Shown here: in pieces, positions 1 through 6,458 of the stretch | Numbering within the stretch: position 1 is the first letter of the stretch | Layout: each line of letters starts with the position of its first letter | Source: Halobellus rufus | Lineage (GTDB): Archaea > Halobacteriota > Halobacteria > Halobacteriales > Haloferacaceae | NCBI RefSeq assembly: GCF_000739575.1 | Contig: NZ_BBJO01000012.1 | Span: 1-33,779, forward strand | Direction: 5' to 3' | Length of the DNA stretch: 33,779 nt | Notes under the pieces: model-generated | Databases searched by the model: none | Seen by the model: the letters and a program-made list of their open reading frames with translations, nothing else | What the model was told of the DNA's origin: nothing | Program-made: the position numbers and the translations under genes

Positions 1-186
1 TTCGGAGTAGAGCGCGTCACGAACCCCTCGCTTGTTGGTCTCACACTGGGTGGAGGAGGTGTCAGACCAACAGTAGTCGGCAGTTCGGTTCGCGCAGTAC
101 AGGTATTGTTCAGCGGTTCGGTGGAGTGCGTCGCGTTGCTCGTCGGAAACAGCGAGTTTCACGACGGCAGTTCGACGCACGCCCAT
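1..186 (-). CDS. tnpB: TnpB (IS1341-type), N-terminal 62 codons, cut by window edge
   Basis: On the minus strand an ATG at 186 opens a 62-codon frame running off the window's left edge. It reads MGVRRTAVVKLAVSDEQRD, then a segment with YLYCANRTADYCW. This matches the N-terminal part of haloarchaeal TnpB proteins and is similar in layout to the intact copy at 3822-5078 (RRTAITRLEVTDEQRD). TnpB is an RNA-guided nuclease carried by IS200/IS605-family elements. The catalytic RuvC part is outside the window, so intactness cannot be judged. The hairpin at 274-316 is its left-end structure. It was missed as a gene because it is partial. Confidence 0.85.
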   Translation of the reverse strand, partial: MGVRRTAVVKLAVSDEQRDALHRTAEQYLYCANRTADYCWSDTSSTQCETNKRGVRDALYSE

Positions 187-505
187 AGTTTCAGAGAGTA
201 CCCGACGGTACTTATAGACTCGGAAGTCGATCGGTCGCAGTGTGGCGGTTGTGTCGTACCATATCGGTTTCCTCCCCGACCTACTCGCTCACTCAGTTCG
301 CTCCTTGAGGTCGGGGGCTCCACCTCGAAAATGCTGATTCGGCTGTGAAATCGTGAAATCAACGCCGTGACAACTCTCCTACGACACCCAGATCTCAAGT
401 CAAAGTAAACGATGACGAGTGCTGTATTCGCACCGTTCACGGCGAGGTTTTAGCGCCCTGCACCGCGTAATAAAAGGTGGATGAGAAGTAGTTGCTGACT
501 GTGCT
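187..505. other. Intergenic: IS left end plus 3' region of the DUF4350 gene
   Basis: No coding region supported. The stretch holds the left-end hairpin of the first TnpB element (274-316). Near 471-478 there is a T-rich run on the minus strand (CCTTTTATT), about 30 nt past the stop of the DUF4350-like gene, which could serve as an archaeal oligo-T terminator. Confidence 0.6.
274..316 (-). repeat. Left-end hairpin of the first TnpB element
   Basis: Perfect 9-bp arms CCCCGACCT (274-282) and AGGTCGGGG (308-316). Read on the minus strand the loop begins CTCAAGGAGCGA and ends GCGAGTAGG. The same words occur in the hairpin upstream of the intact tnpB (3716-3757), and both are preceded by GGAG(C/T)CCCC. 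Subterminal hairpins are a hallmark of IS200/IS605-family ends. Confidence 0.75.
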
Positions 506-1489
506 TCACCGAGGCAGCGTCGGTGGTGTCGCCTGCGTCCCACTCTGGGACCCTGTCGGGGGTGCTGGCGCGTTTCCAACCTTCTGTCCGCTGACGAGGA
601 AGTCTGCTACGTTCCCGATGAACGCTTCATTGTCGGCGACATATGCGTTAGAAGGTGCAAGGAAGTCCGTATCCCCAACCATTGCAACGTCATCAGACTG
701 CACAGCAACAGCATACGTATCTGTGCGGCGCGTCGTCGAAGCTTTCGTCTGATCGATCGTCGTCAGCGCCTCTTGTCCGTTTCCGGTTGAAACCGCGACT
801 GCATCACGGAGGACGACACGATCGACACCATCCGAGAGTGAGCCACCTTCAGGCGTCGCATAGACGCTCTTGAAGTTGGCCTGATACTCGTGCATATTGA
901 ACAGATAGCCCGAGGACGCAGAGACGCCTAACGTCGACGTGATCCCGGGACTGCCGCTCGAGGGCTGTTGGGCTGACAAGCCAAGGATACTGAGGATCGA
1001 TCCAGATGACGATGCGGGATCTGAGAGTACCAGGACGCGCCCGCCGGCGTCATTGAAGTCGCGGACACCCGCGAGTTGATCAGCTGTATATGGCTGCGTT
1101 GGATTCGCGACCAAGAGGGCATCTGCACTTCGAAGTGACTCGTTCCACGCGGAGCCACGAGCCTCATCCGGAGTCACGATCCGGACGGTATGTCCGTTTT
1201 CAACGAGAGTATTCACGAGTGTGTTGCGCTTCTTCTCGGAGAGTTGGTTTGCGTGGGCTTGATCGATAAGAATCGTTTTCCCAGCAGTGTTGCTGTCCAT
1301 CGTGATTTCTCCGCTTTGCTCTGTATCAGCAACACGGACAGAATCGAGATCAGTTTGCTGTTTCGCCAGGTTAGACACCTCTGGTGAATCCCCACCCACA
1401 AGGAAGGGGAATACTGCTGCTCCACCAACAATAAACGCAGTGACCACAACGAAGGTTACCGCCGGTGCAAGGAAATCACGCGCTTGCAT
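506..1489 (-). CDS. DUF4350-like membrane-anchored protein
   Basis: 327 residues. An N-terminal membrane helix (about residues 6-32, LAPAVTFVVVTAFIVGG) is followed by an extracytoplasmic Rossmann-like domain. ILIDQAHAN, LVNTLVENGHTVRIVTPDEA and ADALLVANPTQPYTADQL resemble DUF4350 / GATase-like domains. The C-terminal tail is rich in Pro, Ser, Thr and Gly. I chose ATG 1489 over GTG 1495 because a Shine-Dalgarno sequence GGAGGTGA (1496-1503) sits 6 nt upstream. The start overlaps the 3' end of the SppA-like frame (stop at 1476), so the two are probably translationally coupled. DUF4350 proteins commonly sit beside membrane proteases or MoxR/ABC genes. The biochemical role is unknown. Confidence 0.75.
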   Translation of the reverse strand: MQARDFLAPAVTFVVVTAFIVGGAAVFPFLVGGDSPEVSNLAKQQTDLDSVRVADTEQSGEITMDSNTAGKTILIDQAHANQLSEKKRNTLVNTLVENGHTVRIVTPDEARGSAWNESLRSADALLVANPTQPYTADQLAGVRDFNDAGGRVLVLSDPASSSGSILSILGLSAQQPSSGSPGITSTLGVSASSGYLFNMHEYQANFKSVYATPEGGSLSDGVDRVVLRDAVAVSTGNGQEALTTIDQTKASTTRRTDTYAVAVQSDDVAMVGDTDFLAPSNAYVADNEAFIGNVADFLVSGQKVGNAPAPPTGSQSGTQATPPTLPR

Positions 1490-2380
1490 TACCACTCACC
1501 TCCGGATTGTAGGGAGCAACTTCATCGACCATCACTGGCCGCGTGACAGGGACGAGTCCATTCGTGTTCGCACTACGTTTGTAAATCATCGTACCATTGT
1601 CTGTCTGTGCGGAGAGAAGGATTAGCCCACCCGACAGAGGGGGGCTCTGTCTCGAAACATCGTAGTTTTCCATACCTGCCATCTCAGCTGCGTGATCAAT
1701 CGCCGTTGGGAGGGCACCGATCTCATCTGCATATCCATTCTTGACGGCCTCCGGGCGAGGTAGGTTTTTGCGTATGCGACTTCCTCGCGGGAGAGTGAGA
1801 TGTTCTCACCACGATGATCCATTACGCGGCCGACAAACTGCCGTTTGAGTGACTCAACAGTTTGTCGACGCTCCTCCGCTGTTGGCTGTGCCTTATCAGG
1901 CCCAGTTCGAATGACTGAATCCGGAACTGGAACACTTGCTCCCGAACTGATCACGCCGACACTACCGATCTCTGTCGAGGAGAGCGCGTAGATCTTATCG
2001 GCGGGAAGCATCCCATAGTATGCGCCGGAGGCGCCAACACCTTGTACTGAGGCAACAACCGGCATTTGTTCTGATGTTCGCAATACTTCGAGGTACAATC
2101 GCTCACTTGGAGCGACGAGGCCCCCACCGCTATCGACCTTGAGGACAACTGCTTTGATGGACTCGTTTGTCCGTGCATCTCGGAGGTCCTCAGAGATACC
2201 ATCTACAGTCGAGGCAGAGAGCGTGCCGGATACAGAAATAACCGACACGGTCCCTTCAGACTGCGCAGATGTCGAATAATCATAGACAACGGGGGCGAGC
2301 ACTGCACTCACTAGGACGGCCGCGGCGATGGCGATGACGAATATTGCCTTCGCTGACGCCACGGATGAATCTCTTTGCAT
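1476..2380 (-). pseudogene. sppA: SppA-like S49 signal peptide peptidase, frameshifted
   Basis: The first frame (2380 to about 1757) has an N-terminal membrane helix (AIFVIAIAAAVLVSAVLAPVV). It then shows the S49 core: VLKVDSGGGLVAPSE, QGVGASGAYYGMLPADKIYA with the presumed nucleophile Ser in GASG, and IGSVGVISSG. After VAYAKTYLA the frame becomes unrelated, while the other frame continues with PEAVKNGYADEIG, ALPTAIDHAAEMAG and then GGLILLSAQTDNG to a stop at 1476. Restoring one base in the C run (minus strand GCCCGG, about 1752-1757) gives a 301-residue protein. The break is either a real mutation or a sequencing error. If real, the protein loses the C-terminal part of the S49 fold. S49 peptidases cleave residual signal peptides or membrane proteins. 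Confidence 0.8.
1496..1503 (-). promoter_or_regulatory. Shine-Dalgarno GGAGGTGA for the DUF4350-like gene
   Basis: Minus-strand GGAGGTGA lies 6 nt before ATG 1489. It is inside the end of the sppA-like frame, as expected for a downstream gene in an operon. Most first genes in this window look leaderless, so an SD here supports operon structure. Confidence 0.65.
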
Positions 2381-2429
2381 ACTGCATCTCTACGATGTCT
2401 GCCGTTTCCATAAATTGGTTCTTATAACG

Positions 2430-2458
2430 AAAATTCGAATTTTAGCCATATGTATGGC
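2430..2458. promoter_or_regulatory. Two abutting palindromes upstream of the sppA-like gene
   Basis: AAAATTCGAATTTT (2430-2443) is a perfect 14-bp palindrome. One base later, GCCATA-TG-TATGGC (2445-2458) is a second with 6-bp arms. They lie 50-78 nt upstream of ATG 2380, just upstream of TATA-like TTATAA and TTTA stretches on the minus strand. This is a plausible operator or activator site. Confidence 0.45.
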
Positions 2459-2581
2459 TTCCCATATGTTCAATTGTGTCTCGCGTTTGGGGGGACGATT
2501 TTGGGATTAAGGGATAACTCATAGTAAACTACCCCACCCTACTCCCTCGGCGCATACGCGCCTCGGTCCTTGAGGGTATCG

Positions 2582-2628
2582 TCAGAAGCGGAGCTTCTGA
2601 CTGCTAACCAGAAATCTTCGATTTCTGG
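2582..2628 (-). repeat. Tandem perfect hairpins in the TnpB relic right end
   Basis: TCAGAAGC-GGA-GCTTCTGA (2582-2600) and CCAGAAATC-TTC-GATTTCTGG (2608-2628) are two perfect stem-loops with 3-nt loops, 7 nt apart. They lie downstream of the tnpB stop, where IS200/IS605 elements encode the omega (reRNA) scaffold. Haloarchaeal IS1341-type tnpB genes are known to give short sense transcripts from this region. Confidence 0.7.
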
Positions 2629-2658
2629 TGATGGGGCTTTGATGTGGACTCCCGGCAA

Positions 2659-2835
2659 TTAGTCGCCAGCAATAGGCTGGTGACTCTTGCTGTTCAACGT
2701 CCCACCATTCACACGCACGTCTACTAGTGCGTCTCCGCTCCCCGACTTGGGCGAGGAACGGAGTCTGTGTGTTCGCTTCCGGGCGTATCGCACGCCAATG
2801 TTCTTCGCGCCGTTGTAGTCCGCGTTCACTTCCCA
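2659..2835 (-). pseudogene. tnpB: TnpB C-terminal fragment
   Basis: Minus strand, ending at TAA 2659-2661. The frame reads WEVNADYNGAKNIGVRYARK followed by a TnpB-like tail ending QPIAGD. NADYNGAKN contains the third RuvC aspartate and aligns with NADYNAAKN of the intact copy. Everything N-terminal to it is missing, including the zinc-ribbon cysteines, so it cannot be functional. Its junction with the vapC 3' flank lies near 2836-2850. Confidence 0.8.
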
Positions 2836-2854
2836 TCGTTGGTTAACAGGCCGT

Positions 2855-3304
2855 TCATCTCATTGGCACACTGTCGTTTCGGAACTGTAGCAGATCCACA
2901 GTGACGGGGAGCTCATCGAAGTCGTCGTCGGCACCCACGACTAGCGTCGAGTTCTGTTCGTGTGCCAGCGTCACGGCGTGAGCGTCTGCGAGGGAAATGT
3001 GACCGTCAGCCTTGATTTCGCCTGCGAGCCGCCAATCTGCCCGATCAAACTGGAGCCCGCGTCGTTCTAGCGCCCGGAGATCGCGATCAGCTTCGCGAAG
3101 CGATTCCTTCGTCGGCTTTCCCTCTTCAGTCCCCTCGAAGCGCGCGACGAGGTAGAAGACTTCGCTGGCGTTCGTCTCGGCGATGCGCCCGGGTGTGTCG
3201 CCTGCAAAAACGTCGGATAGCAAGTCGGCGACAGTGTCGTGGCCCGGTTCGTTATACAGGAACGCGATAATGGCCTCGGTGTCGAAGACGTACCCCGAAC
3301 TCAT
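2855..3304 (-). CDS. vapC: PIN-domain toxin, VapC-like
   Basis: 149 residues with the PIN acidic set in the usual order: Asp8 (YVFDTEAIIAFL), Glu48 (NASEVFYL), Asp107 (SLADAHAVTLA) and Asp126-128 (LVVGADDDFDEL). PIN toxins are Mg-dependent ribonucleases that cut RNA, often tRNA or rRNA, when not bound by antitoxin. The start overlaps the antitoxin stop (ATGA, 3301-3304), so the pair is one operon with coupled translation. All catalytic residues appear present. The cellular target cannot be read from sequence. Confidence 0.88.
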   Translation of the reverse strand: MSSGYVFDTEAIIAFLYNEPGHDTVADLLSDVFAGDTPGRIAETNASEVFYLVARFEGTEEGKPTKESLREADRDLRALERRGLQFDRADWRLAGEIKADGHISLADAHAVTLAHEQNSTLVVGADDDFDELPVTVDLLQFRNDSVPMR

Positions 3305-3609
3305 TCCTCGGTGTCCTCATCTGAAGACGGACGAAGTCGTTCAGCGCGCTCTTTTTCACGGCGCTTCTCCTCGTCTTTGAACTCGCGCACTTTGTCCAGC
3401 ATCGCTCCCGGCTCGTGATCGCCGGCGTGGATCCCGTGTAGTTCTTCGACCGACGGGACCGGCTCGATGACGATGCGTCCCTCCTCCTCGTACACGAACA
3501 CCTCTCCTGGCGTGTCGATGCCGAATTTCTCGCGCAGCGGCTTCGGAATCGTTGCTTGTCCTTTCTGCGACACCTGTATTACTTGTTTTGCTTGAGTACT
3601 ACTCGACAT
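3301..3609 (-). CDS. vapB: AbrB/SpoVT-fold antitoxin, VapB-like
   Basis: 102 residues. The N-terminal swapped-hairpin AbrB domain (about 8-50) shows VIQVSQKGQATIPKPLREKFGI, then PGEVFVYEEEGRIVIEPV. The rest is a charged C-terminal tail that would wrap the toxin. It lies directly upstream of and overlaps vapC. The AbrB domain probably binds the inverted repeat at 3595-3641, which spans the start codon, to autorepress the operon. Confidence 0.88.
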   Translation of the reverse strand: MSSSTQAKQVIQVSQKGQATIPKPLREKFGIDTPGEVFVYEEEGRIVIEPVPSVEELHGIHAGDHEPGAMLDKVREFKDEEKRREKERAERLRPSSDEDTEE

Positions 3610-3641
3610 ATCTAGTTTGATTTTACTGCTCGAGTATTACT
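3595..3641. promoter_or_regulatory. Inverted-repeat operator over the vapBC start
   Basis: Arms AGTACTACTCGA (3595-3606) and TCGAGTATTACT (3630-3641) match at 11 of 12 positions as an inverted repeat. One arm touches the vapB ATG (3609). The other overlaps a minus-strand TATA-like TTAGTAATA about 30 nt upstream, consistent with a leaderless promoter blocked by VapBC binding. Confidence 0.6.
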
Positions 3642-3821
3642 AAGTGTGTCGCTGGTGAGATTCGTCTGATTCACCGTGGCACAACCCTAGTCAACTGAAG
3701 CGGTAGCGCGGAGTCCCCCTCCTCAAGGAGCGACCGGAGGGTGCGAGTAGGGAGGGGAGGAGCGCGTTCGTATTGGTCGTAAACACCAACTCATAAGTAG
3801 CCTATTGACTACATTGAATAC

Positions 3822-5078
3822 GTGGCAGACGACTACGTACGTCGGACGGCAATCACTCGTCTTGAAGTGACAGACGAGCAACGTGACCTCCTCGAAGACA
3901 CCATCTCCGAGTGGAAGCGTGGGTGCCAACTCGCCACGGACATGGCGTGGGGCAAGTGCAACACCAAGAGCGACGTACAACCCCTCGCCTACGACGACGT
4001 ACGCGAACACACCGACCTCGGGAGTCAGCACGCGATTCTCTCCACTCACCAAGCCGCACAAGCCATCACCGGCTGTATCGAACAGAAGGCGAAGGGCAAG
4101 AAGGTGAGTAAACCCACCTTCACCGCACCCACGGTGAAATACGATACCCGGACCATGACGCTATTCGATGATGATACGGTGTCTCTCTCCACCACAGAGA
4201 GTCGCGTCCGGTGTGACCTCTCCCTCCCCGACGCCGATGATGGCTACCAACGGCAGTACCTCGGCTCCGACGAGTGGAGCATCACGGAAAGCACGCTCAC
4301 CGCCCGTGACGGCGACTATCTCCTACACATCGGCTTCCGCCGACCCAAGAACGACACCGAACGGAACACCGCCGAGGACGGAACGGTCCTCGGGGTTGAC
4401 CTCGGCATCGAAAACCTCGCCGTCACAAGCACCGCCTACTTCTTCAGCGGTCGGGAGTTAACCCACGATCTCCGTGAGTTCGAGAAGGTACGAGCCGGAC
4501 TCCAACAGACCGGAACGCGAAGCGCCCACCGGACGCTTGAACAGTCGAGTGGCCGGGAACTTCGCTACGTCCGCGACGTACTTCACCGAGCGTCGAACGC
4601 TATCGTAGACGAAGCACTTCGGTATGAGTGCGACGTGATAGCCTTCGAGGACTTGACCGACATCCGCGACCGCACGGGAGCGTCGTGGGGTCACAGGTGG
4701 GCGTTCCGAACGCTGTACGAGCAAGTGGAGTACAAGGCCGAAGCGGAAGGTATCTCGGTGAAGCAAGTCGGGTCGGCGTACACGTCGAAACGGTGTGCTG
4801 AGTGTGGATTCACAGCTGAGGAGAATCGCGCGACTCGCAACGAGTTCCGGTGCGTAAAGTGTGAGTCAGAAGCGAACGCAGACTACAATGCGGCGAAGAA
4901 CATCGGTATGCGGTATGTCCGTCGAGGCCAACAGTCGTCTCGGCGGACGGGCAACAGTCAGCTTGCCCTAAAGTCTGGAACTGTGACGCCGAACGGCGGA
5001 TACACCGCCTACCCGGACGGGTTCGAGGCCGAGTTCATGGACAAGCCCCACCCTCCACGAGCGAACCCCTCAGGGTGA
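3822..5078 (+). CDS. tnpB: TnpB RNA-guided nuclease, IS1341-type, apparently intact
   Basis: 418 residues from GTG 3822. The RuvC-like catalytic residues all appear present: Asp193 (GVDLGIENLA), Glu276 (IAFEDLTDI) and Asp354 (NADYNAAKNIG). A zinc ribbon lies between the last two (Cys325, Cys328, Cys344, Cys347). The N-terminal part (RRTAITRLEVTDEQRDLLED) is the usual helical/WED-type start. TnpB proteins use an RNA made from the element's 3' end to cut DNA at sites flanked by a short TAM, which helps retain the element. The length is normal. The gene overlaps the right-end hairpin, as in other members. Confidence 0.92.
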   Translation: MADDYVRRTAITRLEVTDEQRDLLEDTISEWKRGCQLATDMAWGKCNTKSDVQPLAYDDVREHTDLGSQHAILSTHQAAQAITGCIEQKAKGKKVSKPTFTAPTVKYDTRTMTLFDDDTVSLSTTESRVRCDLSLPDADDGYQRQYLGSDEWSITESTLTARDGDYLLHIGFRRPKNDTERNTAEDGTVLGVDLGIENLAVTSTAYFFSGRELTHDLREFEKVRAGLQQTGTRSAHRTLEQSSGRELRYVRDVLHRASNAIVDEALRYECDVIAFEDLTDIRDRTGASWGHRWAFRTLYEQVEYKAEAEGISVKQVGSAYTSKRCAECGFTAEENRATRNEFRCVKCESEANADYNAAKNIGMRYVRRGQQSSRRTGNSQLALKSGTVTPNGGYTAYPDGFEAEFMDKPHPPRANPSG

Positions 5079-5094
5079 GCGAAGTAGGGTGGGG
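5046..5094 (+). repeat. Right-end hairpin of the intact TnpB element
   Basis: Arms CCCCACCCT (5046-5054) and AGGGTGGGG (5086-5094) are perfect over 9 bp. They enclose GAGCGAA...AGCGAAG words. The hairpin overlaps the last codons of tnpB. In TnpB systems this segment is the scaffold of the guide RNA, and the bases just past the right end (from about 5104) are the guide. Confidence 0.7.
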
Positions 5095-5103
5095 TAGTTG
5101 ACT

Positions 5104-5121
5104 CTCGACGAATGCGGTCAT
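5104..5121 (-). pseudogene. vapC stub cut by the TnpB element
   Basis: The AbrB stop overlaps a new start as ATGA (5118-5121). The new frame reads M-T-A-F-V-E and then enters the IS right end. MTAFVD is a common start of PIN toxins, where the next Asp is catalytic. The partner toxin of the AbrB gene at 5118-5393 therefore seems truncated at about codon 6, exactly at the element's end. The rest of that toxin was not found on the left side of the element. Confidence 0.6.
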
Positions 5122-5393
5122 TCGGCCGTGTCCTCAGAGCCTCGATTCTCGGGGCCGAGATCCGATTTGGCTTCCCGTTTCGCGTTTTCGAGCGCGTCTT
5201 CGCGTAGTTCCGCAACGGATTCCCCGTCGAGGGAATCACCAATCTCGTCGCGAACGGCAGCAAGTGGATTCTCATCGATCGGAATGAGTTCTAAGCGGTC
5301 TTGGTATTCGACGACGTGGAACCGCTCGCCGTACTTTTTCCGCAGCTCTGAGGAGAGGTAGAGACGACCGTTTGAATCCGTTTCAACTGACAT
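5118..5393 (-). CDS. AbrB-fold antitoxin without its toxin
   Basis: 91 residues. The N-terminal AbrB/MazE-like domain (SVETDSNGRLYLSSELRKKYGE, then FHVVEYQDRLELIPI) is followed by an acidic, helical tail (ENAKREAKSDLGPENRG). It resembles haloarchaeal VapB antitoxins. The downstream vapC is only a six-codon stub before the TnpB element, so this is an orphan antitoxin. A 7-bp inverted repeat lies on its start codon, and a TATA-like sequence lies about 25 nt upstream, so it is probably leaderless and self-repressed. It could still counteract a related toxin elsewhere. Confidence 0.8.
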   Translation of the reverse strand: MSVETDSNGRLYLSSELRKKYGERFHVVEYQDRLELIPIDENPLAAVRDEIGDSLDGESVAELREDALENAKREAKSDLGPENRGSEDTAE

Positions 5394-5421
5394 ACAAGGT
5401 CTTTGTATGGTAAGAATATAG
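5391..5421 (-). promoter_or_regulatory. Operator and TATA of the orphan AbrB gene
   Basis: CATACAA (5391-5397) and TTGTATG (5403-5409) form a perfect 7-bp inverted repeat with a 5-nt spacer, and the first arm contains the start codon. The minus-strand TATA-like CTATATT (5415-5421) is centred 25 nt from the ATG. Confidence 0.6.
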
Positions 5422-5523
5422 AATTTGTGCCATAGAATACAATCTTATCCCACTTACTGTACAATGTGAAGTCTCGGTGACGAGTAGCGGATGTATCTGA
5501 CCAGCCAGCACGAACTACATTGC

Positions 5524-5928
5524 TCAGGCTGGGGCCGCACCCGTTCCTCCGGTCTCTCGAAGCGGAAGCTGAATGTCAATCTCGTCGTAGGGGACGACAG
5601 GACGCTTCGCCCGCCCGTCCTTGACGAACTCCACGACACCGTACTCTTCGAGTCGTTCCAAATTCTCCGAAACTTGCTTGATGTCTCGATCGACCAACCG
5701 GGCAGCCTCGCGGATACTTGCGGGCTCTCCCTGCGCGATTGCTTGGAGCAGGTCAATCGCTCGTGGCGTGAAAACCTGCGCAAGTTGGTCGGTGGTCTCG
5801 AAGCTCAGTCGGCGTGCGGCGTCTTCTGCTGGGATACCCTCAGCAAGCGCCTGATCGAAGGCCTCGGAAGTCCGCTGCTGGACAGCGCCAATCGATTCAA
5901 CGGTCACGATGAGTGTATTCTGCGTCAT
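5524..5928 (-). CDS. HVO_A0114-type winged-helix protein, likely antitoxin of a TumE pair
   Basis: 134 residues. The C-terminal half is a winged helix: TPRAIDLLQAIAQGEPASIREAARL, DRDIKQVSENLERLEEYGVV and a basic wing FVKDGRAKRPVVPYDEIDI. The N-terminal part (SFETTDQLAQVF) is typical of the HVO_A0114 family of putative DNA-binding proteins. That family commonly follows TumE-family toxins in archaea. It lies 26 nt downstream of the TumE-like gene on the same strand, so toxin precedes antitoxin. It probably represses the operon through the 13-bp inverted repeat at 6257-6295. Confidence 0.82.
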   Translation of the reverse strand: MTQNTLIVTVESIGAVQQRTSEAFDQALAEGIPAEDAARRLSFETTDQLAQVFTPRAIDLLQAIAQGEPASIREAARLVDRDIKQVSENLERLEEYGVVEFVKDGRAKRPVVPYDEIDIQLPLRETGGTGAAPA

Positions 5929-5954
5929 AGTTGTGATTGTCCTTTGGTGGTTCG

Positions 5955-6245
5955 TTAGTTGCGCAACTGTTCAACCTCGTTCCAGAAGCGCTTTTGTACG
6001 GTTCCATAGCCGGGGAACGCGTAGTCTTCATCAAGCCCGTCGGGTGTGTGGCGTTCGTGGATCCCGTGGGAGTTGTCGTACCGAACCAACGTTTCTCCGT
6101 CGTCGGTACCGTAGTGGAGGCGGTACTTGACACCGTCCGGATACTTTTCCGATACCGGAACATCCAGCACGCGAACACGGAGAACGGTGCCATCCTCAAA
6201 GCGCCGTTCCGTGTCTTCCAACACACGTACGTCGTCAGGTGCCAT
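5955..6245 (-). CDS. TumE-family (DUF6516-like) toxin
   Basis: 96 residues. The order is an RRFEDGTVLRVRVLDVP strand pair, KYPDGVKYRLHYGTDDGETLVRYDNSHGIHERHT, then a short tail FPGYGTVQKRFWNEVEQL. Conserved YDN-HG-HERH residues are a recognisable feature of small TumE/DUF6516 proteins paired with HTH partners. The mode of toxicity is not evident from sequence. ATG 6245 lies about 30 nt downstream of an AT-rich minus-strand TATA, so the mRNA is probably leaderless. Confidence 0.78.
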   Translation of the reverse strand: MAPDDVRVLEDTERRFEDGTVLRVRVLDVPVSEKYPDGVKYRLHYGTDDGETLVRYDNSHGIHERHTPDGLDEDYAFPGYGTVQKRFWNEVEQLRN

Positions 6246-6256
6246 CTACTACCGTT

Positions 6257-6295
6257 GTTATACACCACAACATAATAAACGATGTGGTGTATAAC
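6257..6295. promoter_or_regulatory. 13-bp perfect inverted repeat flanking the TumE promoter TATA
   Basis: GTTATACACCACA (6257-6269) and TGTGGTGTATAAC (6283-6295) are perfect inverted copies. The 13-nt AT-rich spacer between them holds a minus-strand TATA-like TTTATTATG about 27-35 nt from ATG 6245. A dimeric repressor bound here would cover the promoter. Confidence 0.75.
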
Positions 6296-6352
6296 ATCAT
6301 TAGGGCGTGTTACCGGATTTCGGCAAGTCTTGAGCTACAGCGATAGCACGGC

Positions 6353-6376
6353 GCGCGATGAATCAGCGCATCGCGC
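6353..6376. repeat. GC-rich hairpin downstream of the OB-fold gene
   Basis: GCGCGATG (6353-6360) and CATCGCGC (6369-6376) form perfect 8-bp arms around an 8-nt loop. It sits in the 160-bp gap between the TumE promoter and the OB-fold gene's 3' end. Function unknown. Confidence 0.4.
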
Positions 6377-6438
6377 TGAGAACGCGCGAGGGGCGTCTGA
6401 GCGAAGCGAAGACGACGGTTGGGGAGGAAGTGGCTTCT

Positions 6439-6450
6439 GCAAAAAAGAGT
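6439..6450 (-). terminator. Oligo-T terminator after the OB-fold gene
   Basis: Minus-strand CTCTTTTTTGC lies about 10-20 nt past the stop at 6459. A run of T without a required hairpin is the usual archaeal intrinsic terminator. Confidence 0.5.
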
Positions 6451-6458
6451 GAGCGAGA

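Larger units (their letters stand above)
2523..2835 (-). mobile_element. Relic of an IS1341-type TnpB element (right-end half)
   Basis: This covers the tnpB C-terminal fragment (2659-2835) plus its right end. On the minus strand the right end terminates in AGTAGGGTGGGGTAGTT-T-ACT. The intact element ends in the same sequence with G in place of T (5083-5103). The left half of the element is missing and the break lies 20 nt past the vapC stop codon. Confidence 0.75.
3714..5103 (+). mobile_element. IS1341-type element with intact tnpB and no tnpA
   Basis: The left end contains a hairpin with arms CCCCTCC (3716-3722) and GGAGGGG (3751-3757). The right end contains CCCCACCCT (5046-5054) and AGGGTGGGG (5086-5094), then GTAGTTGACT. 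The right boundary at about 5103 is set by the relic at 2523-2835, which diverges just after this point. The exact left boundary is uncertain. No Y1 tnpA was seen, so movement would need a transposase in trans. Confidence 0.75.
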
